From contig DATHTK010000115.1 of the NCBI GenBank assembly GCA_035463295.1, positions 56,629 to 120,628 on the forward strand: a stretch of DNA of 64,000 bases, given 5' to 3'. Position numbers and translations under genes: made by a program. This document shows, piece by piece, positions 1 through 10,236 of the stretch. Position 1 is the stretch's first letter; each line of letters opens with the position of its first letter. This DNA is from DATHTK01 sp035463295. GTDB lineage: Bacteria; Actinomycetota; Rubrobacteria; Rubrobacterales; Rubrobacteraceae. The notes below the pieces were generated by a model. It was not told the origin of the DNA, searched no databases, and saw nothing but the letters and a program-made list of their open reading frames with translations.

Positions 1-567
1 CGACCACGAAGACGTTCGGGGCCGTATACGTGCTTCGATGGAACTCCCGCAGCGTCTCTTGGTCCACGCCGCGCACCGTCTCGGCGGAGCCGATGATCGG
101 GCGCCCGAGCGGGTCGTCGTGGAAGATCAGCCCGGAGAGGTGCTCGTCGGCCATCTGGTCGGGCCTGTCCTCGTACATCCGGATCTCCTCGACGATCACC
201 TCCCGCTCGCGCTCGAGGTCGACGAGCGTCGGACGCAGGACCATGTCGCTCATGATATCGAGAGCCGTATCGAGGTGCTCCGGCAGAAAGCGGGCGTAGA
301 GCACGGTGTACTCCTCGCCCGTCGCCGCGTTCTCCTGGGCGCCGATGCCCTCGAAGGCGTGCGCGATCTGCAGCGCGTTCATCCCCGGGGTCCCCTTGAA
401 GAGCATGTGCTCCATCAGGTGCGAGATGCCGGCGAGCCGGTCGTGTTCGTCGCGGCTGCCCGCCCGGATCCAGACGCCCAGAGAGACGCTTGTGGCCTCC
501 TCCAGCGGCTCGCTGAAGACCCGCAAGCCCCCGGGAAGCTCCTTTCTCCTTACGTTCGACTCGCCCA

Positions 568-568
<1 letters not shown>
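1..568 (-). CDS. M16-family zinc metallopeptidase, N-terminal part (cut by window edge)
   Basis: Probable processing or quality-control protease of the insulinase/M16 (pitrilysin) family. The first 189 codons are present; the rest lies outside the window. The inverted zinc motif HLMEH is at residues 50-54, with the catalytic Glu53, and the downstream acidic stretch around VIVEEIRMYED supplies the usual third ligand. The GTG start shares one base with the pnp stop (TAGTG), so the gene is probably co-transcribed with pnp and translationally coupled to it. The pnp-M16 pairing is common in Gram-positive bacteria (YmxG-like). The exact substrate cannot be told from the sequence. Confidence 0.9.
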
Positions 569-2628
<2,060 letters not shown>

Positions 2629-2674
2629 ATTTTGTTCTTCTCCTCTTGTGCTTGTTTACCCGGTCTGGCTTGAG

Positions 2675-2941
2675 CTAGCGTCGCAGGCCGAGCTTGGCGA
2701 TGAGAGCGCGGTAGCGCTCGACGTCTTTCTTCTGCAGGTACTTGAGCAGACGTCGCCGGTTGCCCACCATCTTGAGCAGCCCTCGCCGCGAGTGGTAATC
2801 GTGCTTGTGCTCGCGCAGGTGCTCGGTCAGGTGCGCTATTCGCCGGGTAAGAACCGCGACCTGCACCTCCGGCGACCCGGTGTCGCCCTCGTGCGCCCGG
2901 TTCCCCCGGATGATCTCTTCTTTGTTCTCTACTACCGCCAA
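2675..2941 (-). CDS. rpsO: 30S ribosomal protein S15
   Basis: Small-subunit protein that binds the central domain of 16S rRNA. The 88-residue product matches the family length and shows the TGSPEVQVAVLTRRI segment and the DYHSRRGLLKMVGNRRRLL core that contacts rRNA. It lies between ribF and pnp. About 75 bases separate it from ribF, so it could have its own promoter, but I see no convincing hexamer pair there. Confidence 0.97.
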   Translation of the reverse strand: MAVVENKEEIIRGNRAHEGDTGSPEVQVAVLTRRIAHLTEHLREHKHDYHSRRGLLKMVGNRRRLLKYLQKKDVERYRALIAKLGLRR

Positions 2942-3015
2942 CTTCTTCTTTCTCCTCTTTTGCTTCTATCTCACTCGTTTATCTGTCTGTTCGACACCAT
3001 ATGCTACCACATGCA

Positions 3016-3912
3016 TCAAGCCTCTCCCCCGACGATCCGACGCGCCGCTTCGACGTCCCGCCCGATCTGCTCTACAAGCTCCTCGACCCCCGAGAACCGC
3101 TTCTCTGGCCTTATCCTCTCGATAAAGCTGACGTCCACGACCCTCCCGTAGAGATCCCCCCCAAAATCTAGCAGGTGCGCCTCCACCCGGCTCTCCCCGC
3201 GCCCGAAGGTCGGCGCGAGTCCGACGTTGGTACACGCGACGTGCTCCTGTTCGCCGAAGCTCACGACCCCCGCGTAGACCCCGCGGGCGGGGACGAGGAG
3301 GTCCGGGTCCGGTAACACGTTGGCCGTCGGGAAGCCGATGCTCTCGCCCCTCCCGTCCCCGGCAACGACCTCGCCCCTGAGCACGTACGGACGCCCGAGT
3401 AGCCTGCCCGCCCCGCCCACGTCGCCTTCGGACAGCAACTCCCGGATGCGGGTCGAGCTGATCGCAGCCCCCCCGTCTCCGTCCCGGATCCCCACCCCGA
3501 CCGCTACCCCGCCGTGCGACTTCATGAGCTCCCCGAGCGCCCTCACGTCCCCGACCGCCCTGTGCCCAAAGCGGAAGTTCTCCCCCACCACGACTACCTC
3601 CGCCCCGACCTCCCCAACGAGCACCTCCCCGACGAACTCCTCCGGGCTCTTTTTCGAGAGTTCTTTGTCGAAGCGGATCGTGCATACCTCGTCCACCCCG
3701 TAACGCACCAGCGTCTCCCGCCGCAACTCGAGCGTCGTCAACAACCCCGGCTGCTTCCCCGGCCAAAGCACCGACCTCGGGTGGGGATCAAAGGTCGCCG
3801 CAACCACCCTCATCCCCCTCCTCCGTCCCTCCTCGACCGCCCGCCGCAACACCGCCTGATGCCCCACATGCACCCCGTCGAAGTTGCCCAGCGCTACCAC
3901 TACCCCCCGCAC
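3016..3912 (-). CDS. ribF: Bifunctional riboflavin kinase / FAD synthetase
   Basis: Converts riboflavin to FMN and then FAD. The N-terminal FAD-synthetase (nucleotidyltransferase) domain has GNFDGVHVGHQ at residues 9-19. The C-terminal flavokinase domain contains GRPYVLRGEVVAGDGRG, then FPTANV and a GVYAG segment. At 298 residues it has normal family length. The GTG start overlaps the end of truB by 13 bases. Codon use is strikingly G-ending (GGG, GTG, GCG, AGG) throughout, unlike the first three quarters of truB; see the composition-switch finding. Confidence 0.96.
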   Translation of the reverse strand: MRGVVVALGNFDGVHVGHQAVLRRAVEEGRRRGMRVVAATFDPHPRSVLWPGKQPGLLTTLELRRETLVRYGVDEVCTIRFDKELSKKSPEEFVGEVLVGEVGAEVVVVGENFRFGHRAVGDVRALGELMKSHGGVAVGVGIRDGDGGAAISSTRIRELLSEGDVGGAGRLLGRPYVLRGEVVAGDGRGESIGFPTANVLPDPDLLVPARGVYAGVVSFGEQEHVACTNVGLAPTFGRGESRVEAHLLDFGGDLYGRVVDVSFIERIRPEKRFSGVEELVEQIGRDVEAARRIVGGEA

Positions 3913-4778
3913 AGCACCACCTCGGCCCGCGCTACCTTCCCGTCACCCCGGTATACCGCCAGCAACTCCCCCTCGCTCTCCATCCTCACGCTGCCCTCTA
4001 CCCCCGCTAGCGCCAGCGCCCGCCCACTCCTTACCGCAGCAGCCTCGCCCCCCACATCGACACTCCGTAGGTGCGCGAGGATACGAGTCGGTTGTATTAT
4101 GCGGTTACGGAGGGTTTCGGGGGTGAGCCCTTCGGGTGAGGTGGCCTGGTGGACGGTCAGGTCACCGACGCGGGTCCGGCGGAGGTCGGTGAGGAAGGCG
4201 CCGGTGTTCAGGGAGACGGCCAGGTCGGAGATCAGGGTTCGGACGTAGGTACCGCCCGAGCAGGAGATGTCGAACGTGGCGCTCCGGGCTACCGGGTCCA
4301 GGTGCGTGAGGGAGAAGGAGTGGACGGTTATGGGGCGAGGCTCGCGATCTACCGCCAGGCCGCGGCGGTGGAGGTCGTAGAGGCGGACGCCGCCGACCTT
4401 GAGGGCGGAGGCCATCGGTGGGGTCTGCTGGAGGTTGCCGGTGAAGCTCTTCGAGGCGGAGCGGAGGGTGGCTTCGTCGGGCATGGGGGCGTCGTCGAGG
4501 GGCGTGATCTCACCCTCGGCGTCGAGCGTATCGGAGACGGCGCCGAAGCGGGCGGTCGCGGTGTAGAACTTGTCGAGGGGGGTGACGTAGCGCGAGAGGC
4601 GGGTGGAGCGCCCGATCAGGACGACCAGCAACCCGGAGGCTAATGGGTCCAGGGTGCCGGTGTGGCCGACCTTGGACTTCTTCGGCAGGAGCCTCTTGAC
4701 CTTCGCTACCGCCCGGGCGCTCGTTATGCCGGGCGGTTTGTCCAGAAGCAGGGCGCCGGAGATGGGCCGTAGTTCTAT
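3900..4778 (-). CDS. truB: tRNA pseudouridine(55) synthase TruB, probable ATA start
   Basis: Makes pseudouridine 55 in the tRNA T-loop. The core begins with LLLDKPPGITS and includes GHTGTLDPLASGLL with catalytic Asp44 (numbered from the proposed start). No ATG, GTG or TTG exists in the open frame before that core. The ATA at 4778-4776 overlaps the nrnA stop (ATAG) and follows a GGGAG six bases upstream, so it is my preferred start, giving 292 residues; the ATC a few codons later is the alternative. C-ending codons prevail up to residue 225. At Arg226-Ile-Ile, coded CGC ATA ATA, codon use switches abruptly to G-ending. Confidence 0.93.
   Translation of the reverse strand: MELRPISGALLLDKPPGITSARAVAKVKRLLPKKSKVGHTGTLDPLASGLLVVLIGRSTRLSRYVTPLDKFYTATARFGAVSDTLDAEGEITPLDDAPMPDEATLRSASKSFTGNLQQTPPMASALKVGGVRLYDLHRRGLAVDREPRPITVHSFSLTHLDPVARSATFDISCSGGTYVRTLISDLAVSLNTGAFLTDLRRTRVGDLTVHQATSPEGLTPETLRNRIIQPTRILAHLRSVDVGGEAAAVRSGRALALAGVEGSVRMESEGELLAVYRGDGKVARAEVVLCGG
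4094..4103. other. Composition-switch motif, site 1 (inside truB)
   Basis: GTATTATGCG on the plus strand, reading CGC ATA ATA C in the truB frame (Arg226-Ile-Ile). Left of it the plus strand is C-rich: positions 3901-4020 hold about 66 C and 19 G by hand count. Right of it the plus strand is G-rich: 4141-4320 hold about 42 C and 82 G. It is one of four identical 10-mers, all at such reversals. Confidence 0.6.
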
Positions 4779-5752
4779 CGCCCGCTCCCGAGGTCGGCGT
4801 GGTCCTTCAGGATCCCCAGCAGCTCCTCTTTGGCCTCCTCCGGGCGCCGCGCGGTCGTGTAGCCGGCCGCCAGGCGGTGCCCTCCGCCGCCGAAGAGGCG
4901 CGCTATCTCACCGACATCGACCGTCTCCGAGCGCAGAGAGCCCTTCGTGCCCCCGGGCACCTCGCGCAGGTGGGCGACGACATCTATTCCCTCCACGCTG
5001 CGCAGCTGGTCGATTGCCTCCTTCGAGTCCAGCTCTGTAGCGCCGGTGCGCTCGTAGTCCGAGGTGTCCACGGTGGAGATGAGGACCTCCCCGTAGCGTT
5101 CGGCGTTCGCCAGCGAGACGCCGACGATCCTGAGCTGTTCGAGGGTGCCGCGGCGGTTGATGCGGTCGTGCACCTCCGCCGGTATGACGCCCGCCCGCAA
5201 CAGCTTTGCGGCCAGCGCGTGCGTCCCGGGGGAGATGTTGCGGAAGCGGAAGCCGCCGGTGTCGGTCCTTATGCCGGCGTAGATCGCCTCTGCCGCCTCC
5301 TTCTCCAGCGGAACGCCGAGCTCGCTGTAGAGCTCCGAGACGATCTCGGCGCTCGCGGCGGCGCGGCTGTCGACCAGGTTGTACTCGCCGTAGAGGGGGT
5401 TGTCCTCGTGGTGGTCGAGGTTGAGGCGCGCGCCGGTCTCGGGGATCGGTACGCCCGTGCGGTCGGCCCGCGAGGTATCGACGACGAGCAACTCGTGGCC
5501 CTCGGGCAGCTCTCGGAAGGCCTCCCCTTCGGGCAGCAGCCACCTCAGGTAGTTCGGCACCTCCTCGGCGTGGCAGAAGACCGCCGCCGCCCCCACAGAG
5601 CGCATCAGGCGCACGAGAGCCGCGGAGGCGCCTATGGCGTCGCCGTCCGCGCCCACGTGGGTCGTTACCGCGACCCGGTCGAGCGTCTTGAGGAACTGTG
5701 CTACCTCGCGGACGGTATTATTCGACCTGCTCGTCGTGCGGGTCTGCGTCAT
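4775..5752 (-). CDS. nrnA: DHH/DHHA1 phosphoesterase (NrnA-like oligoribonuclease/pAp phosphatase)
   Basis: Likely degrades nano-RNA and dephosphorylates 3'-phosphoadenosine-5'-phosphate. The 325-residue protein has the DHH-family motifs: THVGADGDAIGA near residue 31, DTSRADRTG, LDHHEDN (the signature) and a C-terminal DHHA1 domain ending in FGGGGHRLAAG. The proposed ATG overlaps the 3' end of rbfA by 35 bases; no better-placed start exists, because the GTC near the rbfA stop is not a start codon. rbfA-nrnA-truB-ribF is a conserved actinobacterial and firmicute order. Confidence 0.93.
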   Translation of the reverse strand: MTQTRTTSRSNNTVREVAQFLKTLDRVAVTTHVGADGDAIGASAALVRLMRSVGAAAVFCHAEEVPNYLRWLLPEGEAFRELPEGHELLVVDTSRADRTGVPIPETGARLNLDHHEDNPLYGEYNLVDSRAAASAEIVSELYSELGVPLEKEAAEAIYAGIRTDTGGFRFRNISPGTHALAAKLLRAGVIPAEVHDRINRRGTLEQLRIVGVSLANAERYGEVLISTVDTSDYERTGATELDSKEAIDQLRSVEGIDVVAHLREVPGGTKGSLRSETVDVGEIARLFGGGGHRLAAGYTTARRPEEAKEELLGILKDHADLGSGR

Positions 5753-6086
5753 CGCTTCTTACCTCCCTGAGTGTGGCATCTATCCTGGTCGCCCGCTCCA
5801 CCACCGGGTCGGGCTCGAAGCGGAGCTTCGGCGTCCGCTTCATCCGGGTCTGGGCGCCCACGGAGGCCTGTATGCGCCCGGCGGCGCTGTTCAAGCCCAC
5901 GCGGGCCGCCTCTTCATCCTCACCAGCGAGGACGCTGTAGAAGATCGTCGCGTGCGCCAGGTCCGGGCTCACGCGGACCCCCGTGACGGTGATAAGGCCC
6001 TCGATGCGGGGGTCCGAGAGGGCGGAGACCTCCTCGCCCACGATCTCCCGCAGCTGCGACTCCACCTTGCGCAGGCGCCCGCTCAC
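5718..6086 (-). CDS. rbfA: 30S ribosome-binding factor RbfA
   Basis: Single KH-like-domain assembly factor for the 30S subunit, needed for 16S rRNA 5'-end processing and cold adaptation. I place the start at GTG 6086, which overlaps the DUF503 stop as GTGA and gives 122 residues, near family length; a longer frame exists but would run into DUF503. Recognisable segments are LSDPRIEGLITVTGVRVSPDL and the hydrophobic strand HATIFYSVLAG. Confidence 0.93.
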   Translation of the reverse strand: MSGRLRKVESQLREIVGEEVSALSDPRIEGLITVTGVRVSPDLAHATIFYSVLAGEDEEAARVGLNSAAGRIQASVGAQTRMKRTPKLRFEPDPVVERATRIDATLREVRSDDADPHDEQVE

Positions 6087-6364
6087 AGCTTCACGAACTC
6101 CTCGCGCCAATCTATGACCATCAGGTCATCGTAGTTGAGCAGCGCGCGACGGATCTCCTCCCGCTTCTCCTCGGCCGCCCCGCGCGAGACGGCCGCCAGA
6201 GCCAGTTCGACCGTCGCCCGCTGCCAGGAGTCCTGGTGGTCGGACTCGACGACCGAGACGTTCTTGCGGCGCAGCCGGTCCTTCAGGGACCGGAGCGTTT
6301 GGCGTTTGTCCTTCAAGCTGGAGGCGAAGGGCAGGCGCAGCTCCAGCCTAACGGCGCAGAACAA
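6083..6364 (-). CDS. DUF503 family protein (YlxP-like)
   Basis: Small conserved protein of 93 residues, the usual neighbour between infB and rbfA in Gram-positive bacteria. Family features are the N-terminal LRLPFASSLKDKRQTLRSLKDRLR and the central VSVVESDHQDSWQRA segment. The fold is a ferredoxin-like alpha/beta domain in this family. Its biochemical role is not established; the position suggests a part in translation or ribosome maturation. Confidence 0.9.
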   Translation of the reverse strand: MFCAVRLELRLPFASSLKDKRQTLRSLKDRLRRKNVSVVESDHQDSWQRATVELALAAVSRGAAEEKREEIRRALLNYDDLMVIDWREEFVKL

Positions 6365-6373
6365 GGTCTGAAA

Positions 6374-8500
6374 CTACCTCGGGACCTCGACGACCTCGAA
6401 GAACTCCAGGACGTCGCCTTCCTTCACGTCGTTGAAGTTCTCGATCCCGACGCCGCACTCGAAGCCCTCGCGAACCGTCCGCACGTCGTCCTTGAAGCGC
6501 TTCAAGGAGGAGATCGTGCCGTCGTAGACCACCGTGCCGTCGCGCACCACCCGGACGCGGTTGTTGCGCGAGATCTCCCCGCTCGTCACGTAGCAGCCGG
6601 CGATCACGCCGACGCTCGGGACGCGGAAGGTCTGGCGGACCTCGGCGGTAGCCGTCTCGTTCTCGACCTGCTCGGGGGCGAGCATGCCCCGCATCGCGGC
6701 CTCTATCTCTTCGAGCGCCTTGTAGATCACGTCGTAGGTCCGGATCTCGACGCCCTCGCGCTCGGCGACCTGCTTGGCCGTGCTCGTCGGCCGGACGTTG
6801 AAGCCGAGCAGGATCCCGTCGCTCGCGGAGGCGAGCATTACGTCGGAGTCGGTCAGGGCACCCACGCCCGAGCGGACGATGTTGACGCGCACCTCGTCGG
6901 TCGAGAGCCTGGCGAGCGCCTCCTTGAGCGCCTCGACCGAGCCCGCGACGTCGGCCTTGACGACGAGGTTGAGGTCCTGCGTGCCGCCCTCGCCGAGCAG
7001 GTCCTCCAGCGTCCGGCGCGTCCCGCCCTCGGCGAGCTCCTGACGTCTGAGGGCGGCCTCGGCGCGCTGGGCCCTGTCGCGCGCGATCCTCTCGTGCTCG
7101 ACGACCTCGAAGCGGGTGCCGGCCTCGGGGACCCCGGAGAGGCCCAGGATCTCGACCGGGTCTCCGGGGCCGGCCTCCTTTACGCGCGCCCCCGTGTAGT
7201 CGAGCATCGCGCGCACGCGGCCGTAGGCGGTCCCGGCGAGTACGACGTCGCCCTTGTGGAGCGTGCCGCGCACCAGGAGGAGCGTCGCCACGGGTCCCCG
7301 GCCCGGGTCGCGCTCGCTCTCGACCACGTAGCCGCTCGCCGGCGCGCTCGGGTTCGCCCGGAGCTCCTCGAGCTCAGAGACGACGAGGATGTTCTCCAGA
7401 AGCTCGTCGATCCCCTCCCCGGTCTTCGCCGAGACGGGGACCGTCACCGTCTCGCCGCCCCACGCCTCCGGCGCCAGCTCGCGCTCGGCGAGCTCGCCCA
7501 TCACGCGGTCGGGGTTGGCGTTCGGGACGTCGATCTTGTTCAGCGCGACCACTATCGGGACGCCGGCGGCCCGGGCGTGCTCGATCGCCTCGGCGGTCTG
7601 GGGCATCACCCCGTCGTCGGCGGCGACCACGAGCACGACTATGTCCGTCACCTTCGCCCCGCGGGCGCGCATCTCCGTGAACGCCTCGTGGCCCGGCGTG
7701 TCGATAAAGGTGATCCGGCGCCCGTCGCTGCGTACCTGGTAGGCGCCGATGTGCTGCGTGATGCCACCCGCCTCACCGGACTGGACGTTCGCCCGCCGGA
7801 TGCGGTCGAGCAGGCTTGTCTTGCCGTGGTCGACGTGGCCCATGACGGTCACGACCGGCGGCTTCTCGACCAGGTCCGCCGGGGCGTCGTCGGGGGCCAG
7901 CTCCTCGGGGGTCGGCTCCTCGACGGCCCCGATCTCGACCTCTACCTCGAGCTCCTCGGCGATCAGCTCGATCTCCTCGGTGGAGAGCGTCTGGGTGACG
8001 GTCTTCATCTCCCCGAGGCCCATGAGGACCTTGATGATCTGGGTCGGCGGTATGCCAAGGGCGTCGGCGAGGTCCTTGACCGTCGCCCCGGGCTCTACCC
8101 GCACGCCGCCCTTCTCGGGCTCTTCCGCGACCGGAGCCTTCTCGGCCTCCCGCGCCGGAGCCGGGGCCGGCGCCCGGCGCGGCGCCCGGTTGGTCGCGCT
8201 CGCGTCGATGACGACGCGGCGGCGCTTTCTCTGCTGCTTGTTCTTCGCGTCCCTAGGGGCCGAGACGGGCTCCTCGGCGGCAACCGTCGCGCCGTGGCCC
8301 GAGCTCCCCTCCTCCTCGCGAGCCTCGTCCTCGGTACGCCCGTTCGGAGCGCCGTTCGCGCCGAATACCCGCTCGTAGACCGGGTCCTCCACCGAGGAAG
8401 AGTGGCTCTTCACCTCGATTCCGGCCGTCTTGAGGCGGCTGATCACCTCTTTGCTCTCCAGGTTGAGTTCCCTGGCTATCTCGTATACGCGCTTGCTCAT
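6374..8500 (-). CDS. infB: Translation initiation factor IF-2
   Basis: GTPase that brings initiator tRNA to the 30S subunit and promotes subunit joining. In the 708-residue protein an N-terminal IF2N segment (MSKRVYEIARELNL) is followed by a short basic, Ala/Pro-rich linker (about 85-125) and a second IF2N module (about 137-190). The G domain has G1 GHVDHGKTS at 221-229, G3 DTPGHEAF and G4 NKID, followed by the C-terminal beta-barrel domains. It follows nusA by ten bases. The ylxR gene that commonly separates nusA and infB is absent. Confidence 0.97.
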   Translation of the reverse strand: MSKRVYEIARELNLESKEVISRLKTAGIEVKSHSSSVEDPVYERVFGANGAPNGRTEDEAREEEGSSGHGATVAAEEPVSAPRDAKNKQQRKRRRVVIDASATNRAPRRAPAPAPAREAEKAPVAEEPEKGGVRVEPGATVKDLADALGIPPTQIIKVLMGLGEMKTVTQTLSTEEIELIAEELEVEVEIGAVEEPTPEELAPDDAPADLVEKPPVVTVMGHVDHGKTSLLDRIRRANVQSGEAGGITQHIGAYQVRSDGRRITFIDTPGHEAFTEMRARGAKVTDIVVLVVAADDGVMPQTAEAIEHARAAGVPIVVALNKIDVPNANPDRVMGELAERELAPEAWGGETVTVPVSAKTGEGIDELLENILVVSELEELRANPSAPASGYVVESERDPGRGPVATLLLVRGTLHKGDVVLAGTAYGRVRAMLDYTGARVKEAGPGDPVEILGLSGVPEAGTRFEVVEHERIARDRAQRAEAALRRQELAEGGTRRTLEDLLGEGGTQDLNLVVKADVAGSVEALKEALARLSTDEVRVNIVRSGVGALTDSDVMLASASDGILLGFNVRPTSTAKQVAEREGVEIRTYDVIYKALEEIEAAMRGMLAPEQVENETATAEVRQTFRVPSVGVIAGCYVTSGEISRNNRVRVVRDGTVVYDGTISSLKRFKDDVRTVREGFECGVGIENFNDVKEGDVLEFFEVVEVPR

Positions 8501-8510
8501 GCCAAACCCC

Positions 8511-9629
8511 CTAAGAGCCCTCCATCATGCCCTCGAACTCGGCGGCCTGGGCCTGGTGCGACGGGATGCCGCAGAAGAGCGACCCCGGCAACGCCATGTT
8601 CGCGCAGCGGCGGCCGTTGGAGAGGACCGCCCGGCAGCGGTGCATCGCGGAGTCCTCGTCGGGCTCCCAGTCCTCGTCCTCGTCCTCGTACTCGACGGCC
8701 TGGCTCTCGGGCTTGATGTCTATCTTCCAGTCGGTCAACTTCACGGCGAGCCGGGCGTTCTGGCCCTCGCGGCCGATCGCCAGCGAGAGCTGGTCGTCCG
8801 GCACGATCACCTCCGCCTGCTGCTCGTCCTCGTCCAGGTAGACCTCGCGCACGCGCGCCGGGCTTAGAGCCTTGGCTATAAAGCGCGCGGGCTCCGGGTC
8901 CCACTGGATAATGTCTATCTTCTCGTTCCTGAGCTCGGAGACGACCGCCCGCACGCGGCTCCCTCGCGGACCGACGCACGCGCCAACCGGGTCTATCCCC
9001 TGCTCGTTGGACCACACGGCGACCTTGGAGCGCAACCCCGCCTCGCGGGCGACGGCCTTGATCTCGACCAGACGATCGTAGATCTCCGGCACTTCCAGGT
9101 GGAAGAGCCCCTTCAAGAGCCCCTCGTGACGACGGCTCACCGTGAGGCTCGGACCCCTCCCGGCCTCCCGGATCTCGAGCAGATACACCTTGAGGCGCTG
9201 CCCGTTCTCGTAGCGCTCGTTTGGGACCTGCTCGCTAGCCGGCAACAGAGCCTCGACCCGCCCCAGGTCCACGAGCGTCATCCGGCGGTGCGCCTGCTGC
9301 ACGATGCCGGTGACGACGTCGCCGATGCGCTCGCCGTACTCCTCCAGCAGCTGCTCGCCGTGCACCTCGTTGAGCCGCTGGTAGAACGTCTGGCGCATCA
9401 CCTGCGCCGCGATGCGGGTAAAGTCGTGCGGGGTGATGTCCTCACCGTCCTTCATCACCCGCAGGTCGCCGGTCTCCTGGTCGAGGACGACCCTCGCCCC
9501 CTCCTCCGCCCCCTCGCGGTTCTCGTAGGCCGCGAGCAGGGACTCCTCGAGCACCCCCTTCACGGTATCGAAGGGGATTCCTTTGTCCGTCTCTATCTCG
9601 CGCAACGCTGACAGAAGTGCCGTGTTCAT
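8511..9629 (-). CDS. nusA: Transcription termination/antitermination factor NusA with a Cys-rich C-terminal tail
   Basis: RNA-polymerase-binding factor controlling pausing, termination and antitermination. The 372 residues hold an N-terminal polymerase-binding domain, an S1 domain (around GDVVTGIVQQAHRRMTLVDLG) and two KH domains (GPRGSRVRAV and GREGQNARLAV). It then departs from the family: an acidic linker (about 311-328) leads to a short tail with Cys332, Cys342, Cys353 and His359 in the pattern C-x9-C-x10-C-x5-H. This resembles small putative zinc modules of the CRA..GxRC.N.AxPGSxFC type. YlxR, normally encoded next door, is missing; the tail is not homologous to it as far as I can see. 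Confidence 0.95.
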   Translation of the reverse strand: MNTALLSALREIETDKGIPFDTVKGVLEESLLAAYENREGAEEGARVVLDQETGDLRVMKDGEDITPHDFTRIAAQVMRQTFYQRLNEVHGEQLLEEYGERIGDVVTGIVQQAHRRMTLVDLGRVEALLPASEQVPNERYENGQRLKVYLLEIREAGRGPSLTVSRRHEGLLKGLFHLEVPEIYDRLVEIKAVAREAGLRSKVAVWSNEQGIDPVGACVGPRGSRVRAVVSELRNEKIDIIQWDPEPARFIAKALSPARVREVYLDEDEQQAEVIVPDDQLSLAIGREGQNARLAVKLTDWKIDIKPESQAVEYEDEDEDWEPDEDSAMHRCRAVLSNGRRCANMALPGSLFCGIPSHQAQAAEFEGMMEGS

Positions 9630-10081
9630 CTCTCTGTGTCCTCCTTGAGGTTGGCCCGGGCGACGGAGCCGAAGGGAAGCTCCATCTCCCCTCCCCCCTC
9701 TAAGAGTCTTAGTACGAAGCCCTCTTCGTCGACCCGCTCTATTACGCCGGTGAAGTTCCGCCGACCCTCAACGGACTCGGAGGTACGAACCTTCGCTCCC
9801 CGCCCCACGAAGCGCCGGAAGTGCTCGGGCCTGGTGAGCGGACGCTCGATGCCCGGCGAGGAGACCTCGATCATGCCGTCGTACCCCTCGTCCTCGAGCG
9901 CCGGCGAGACCGCGGCGACGACGCGCGAGGTGAACTCGTGGTCCACCGGACCGTCCTCCCGGTCCACGAGCAGCGTCAAAAGAGGCCCAGCGGAGAACCG
10001 GGCCTCTACCAGCTCGGTTCCCTCCGGGAGCGAGCCCTCCACAACCTGCGCCAGTCTCTCCAGCCGTGCCGTCTCTCTCAC
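9626..10081 (-). CDS. rimP: Ribosome maturation factor RimP
   Basis: Assists 30S assembly. The 151-residue product has the two-domain RimP layout, with EVSSPGIERPLTRPEHFRRFVG as the clearest family signature and a C-terminal Sm-like domain (GVIERVDEEGFVLRL). It starts at GTG and is the first gene of the rimP-nusA-infB operon; its stop overlaps the nusA start by four bases. A promoter and a hairpin followed by seven T residues lie just upstream, so expression may be attenuated in the leader. Confidence 0.94.
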   Translation of the reverse strand: MRETARLERLAQVVEGSLPEGTELVEARFSAGPLLTLLVDREDGPVDHEFTSRVVAAVSPALEDEGYDGMIEVSSPGIERPLTRPEHFRRFVGRGAKVRTSESVEGRRNFTGVIERVDEEGFVLRLLEGGGEMELPFGSVARANLKEDTER

Positions 10082-10096
10082 CCTTCTCTAAACGCT

Positions 10097-10127
10097 AAAA
10101 AAAGCAACGGGCCCGCAGACCCCTTGC
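10097..10127 (-). terminator. Hairpin plus T7 in the rimP-nusA-infB leader (candidate attenuator)
   Basis: On the minus strand, positions 10127-10104 can fold with GCAA...TTGC and GGG...CCC pairing, and are followed directly by seven T residues (10103-10097). The hairpin lies about ten bases after the predicted transcription start and only 16 bases before the rimP GTG. It has the shape of an intrinsic terminator within the leader of its own operon, which encodes the termination factor NusA. Confidence 0.55.
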
Positions 10128-10143
10128 TCCGTACAGCGAACCG

Positions 10144-10171
10144 ATTATACCTCAGAGCACCCAGGTTACAA
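10144..10171 (-). promoter_or_regulatory. Promoter of the rimP-nusA-infB operon
   Basis: On the minus strand TTGTAA (10171-10166) and TATAAT (10149-10144) are separated by 16 bases, a near-consensus housekeeping promoter. Transcription would start near 10137, about 55 bases before the rimP start codon. Confidence 0.7.
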
Positions 10172-10205
10172 GGCGGGCGACCCCCCAATCGAGCAACCCG
10201 CGAGC

Positions 10206-10232
10206 CGCTCTCCCGCCACCAACGAGAGAGCG
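10206..10232 (-). terminator. Hairpin just after ispG
   Basis: Ten-base arms (CGCTCTCxCG and its complement, one mismatch) enclose a seven-base loop five bases after the ispG stop. There is no T-run after it, so it may be a weak terminator or an mRNA 3'-end stabiliser. Confidence 0.4.
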
Positions 10233-10236
10233 ACTC

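Noticed and set aside
5714..5723. GTATTATTCG, one mismatch from the composition-switch motif
   Set aside because: No change of strand composition on either side; kept as a useful negative control rather than a site.
6236..8716. 826-codon plus-strand frame opposite infB and nusA
   Set aside because: Antisense shadow caused by high GC; Asp/Leu/Arg-rich with no domain and no ribosome-binding site.
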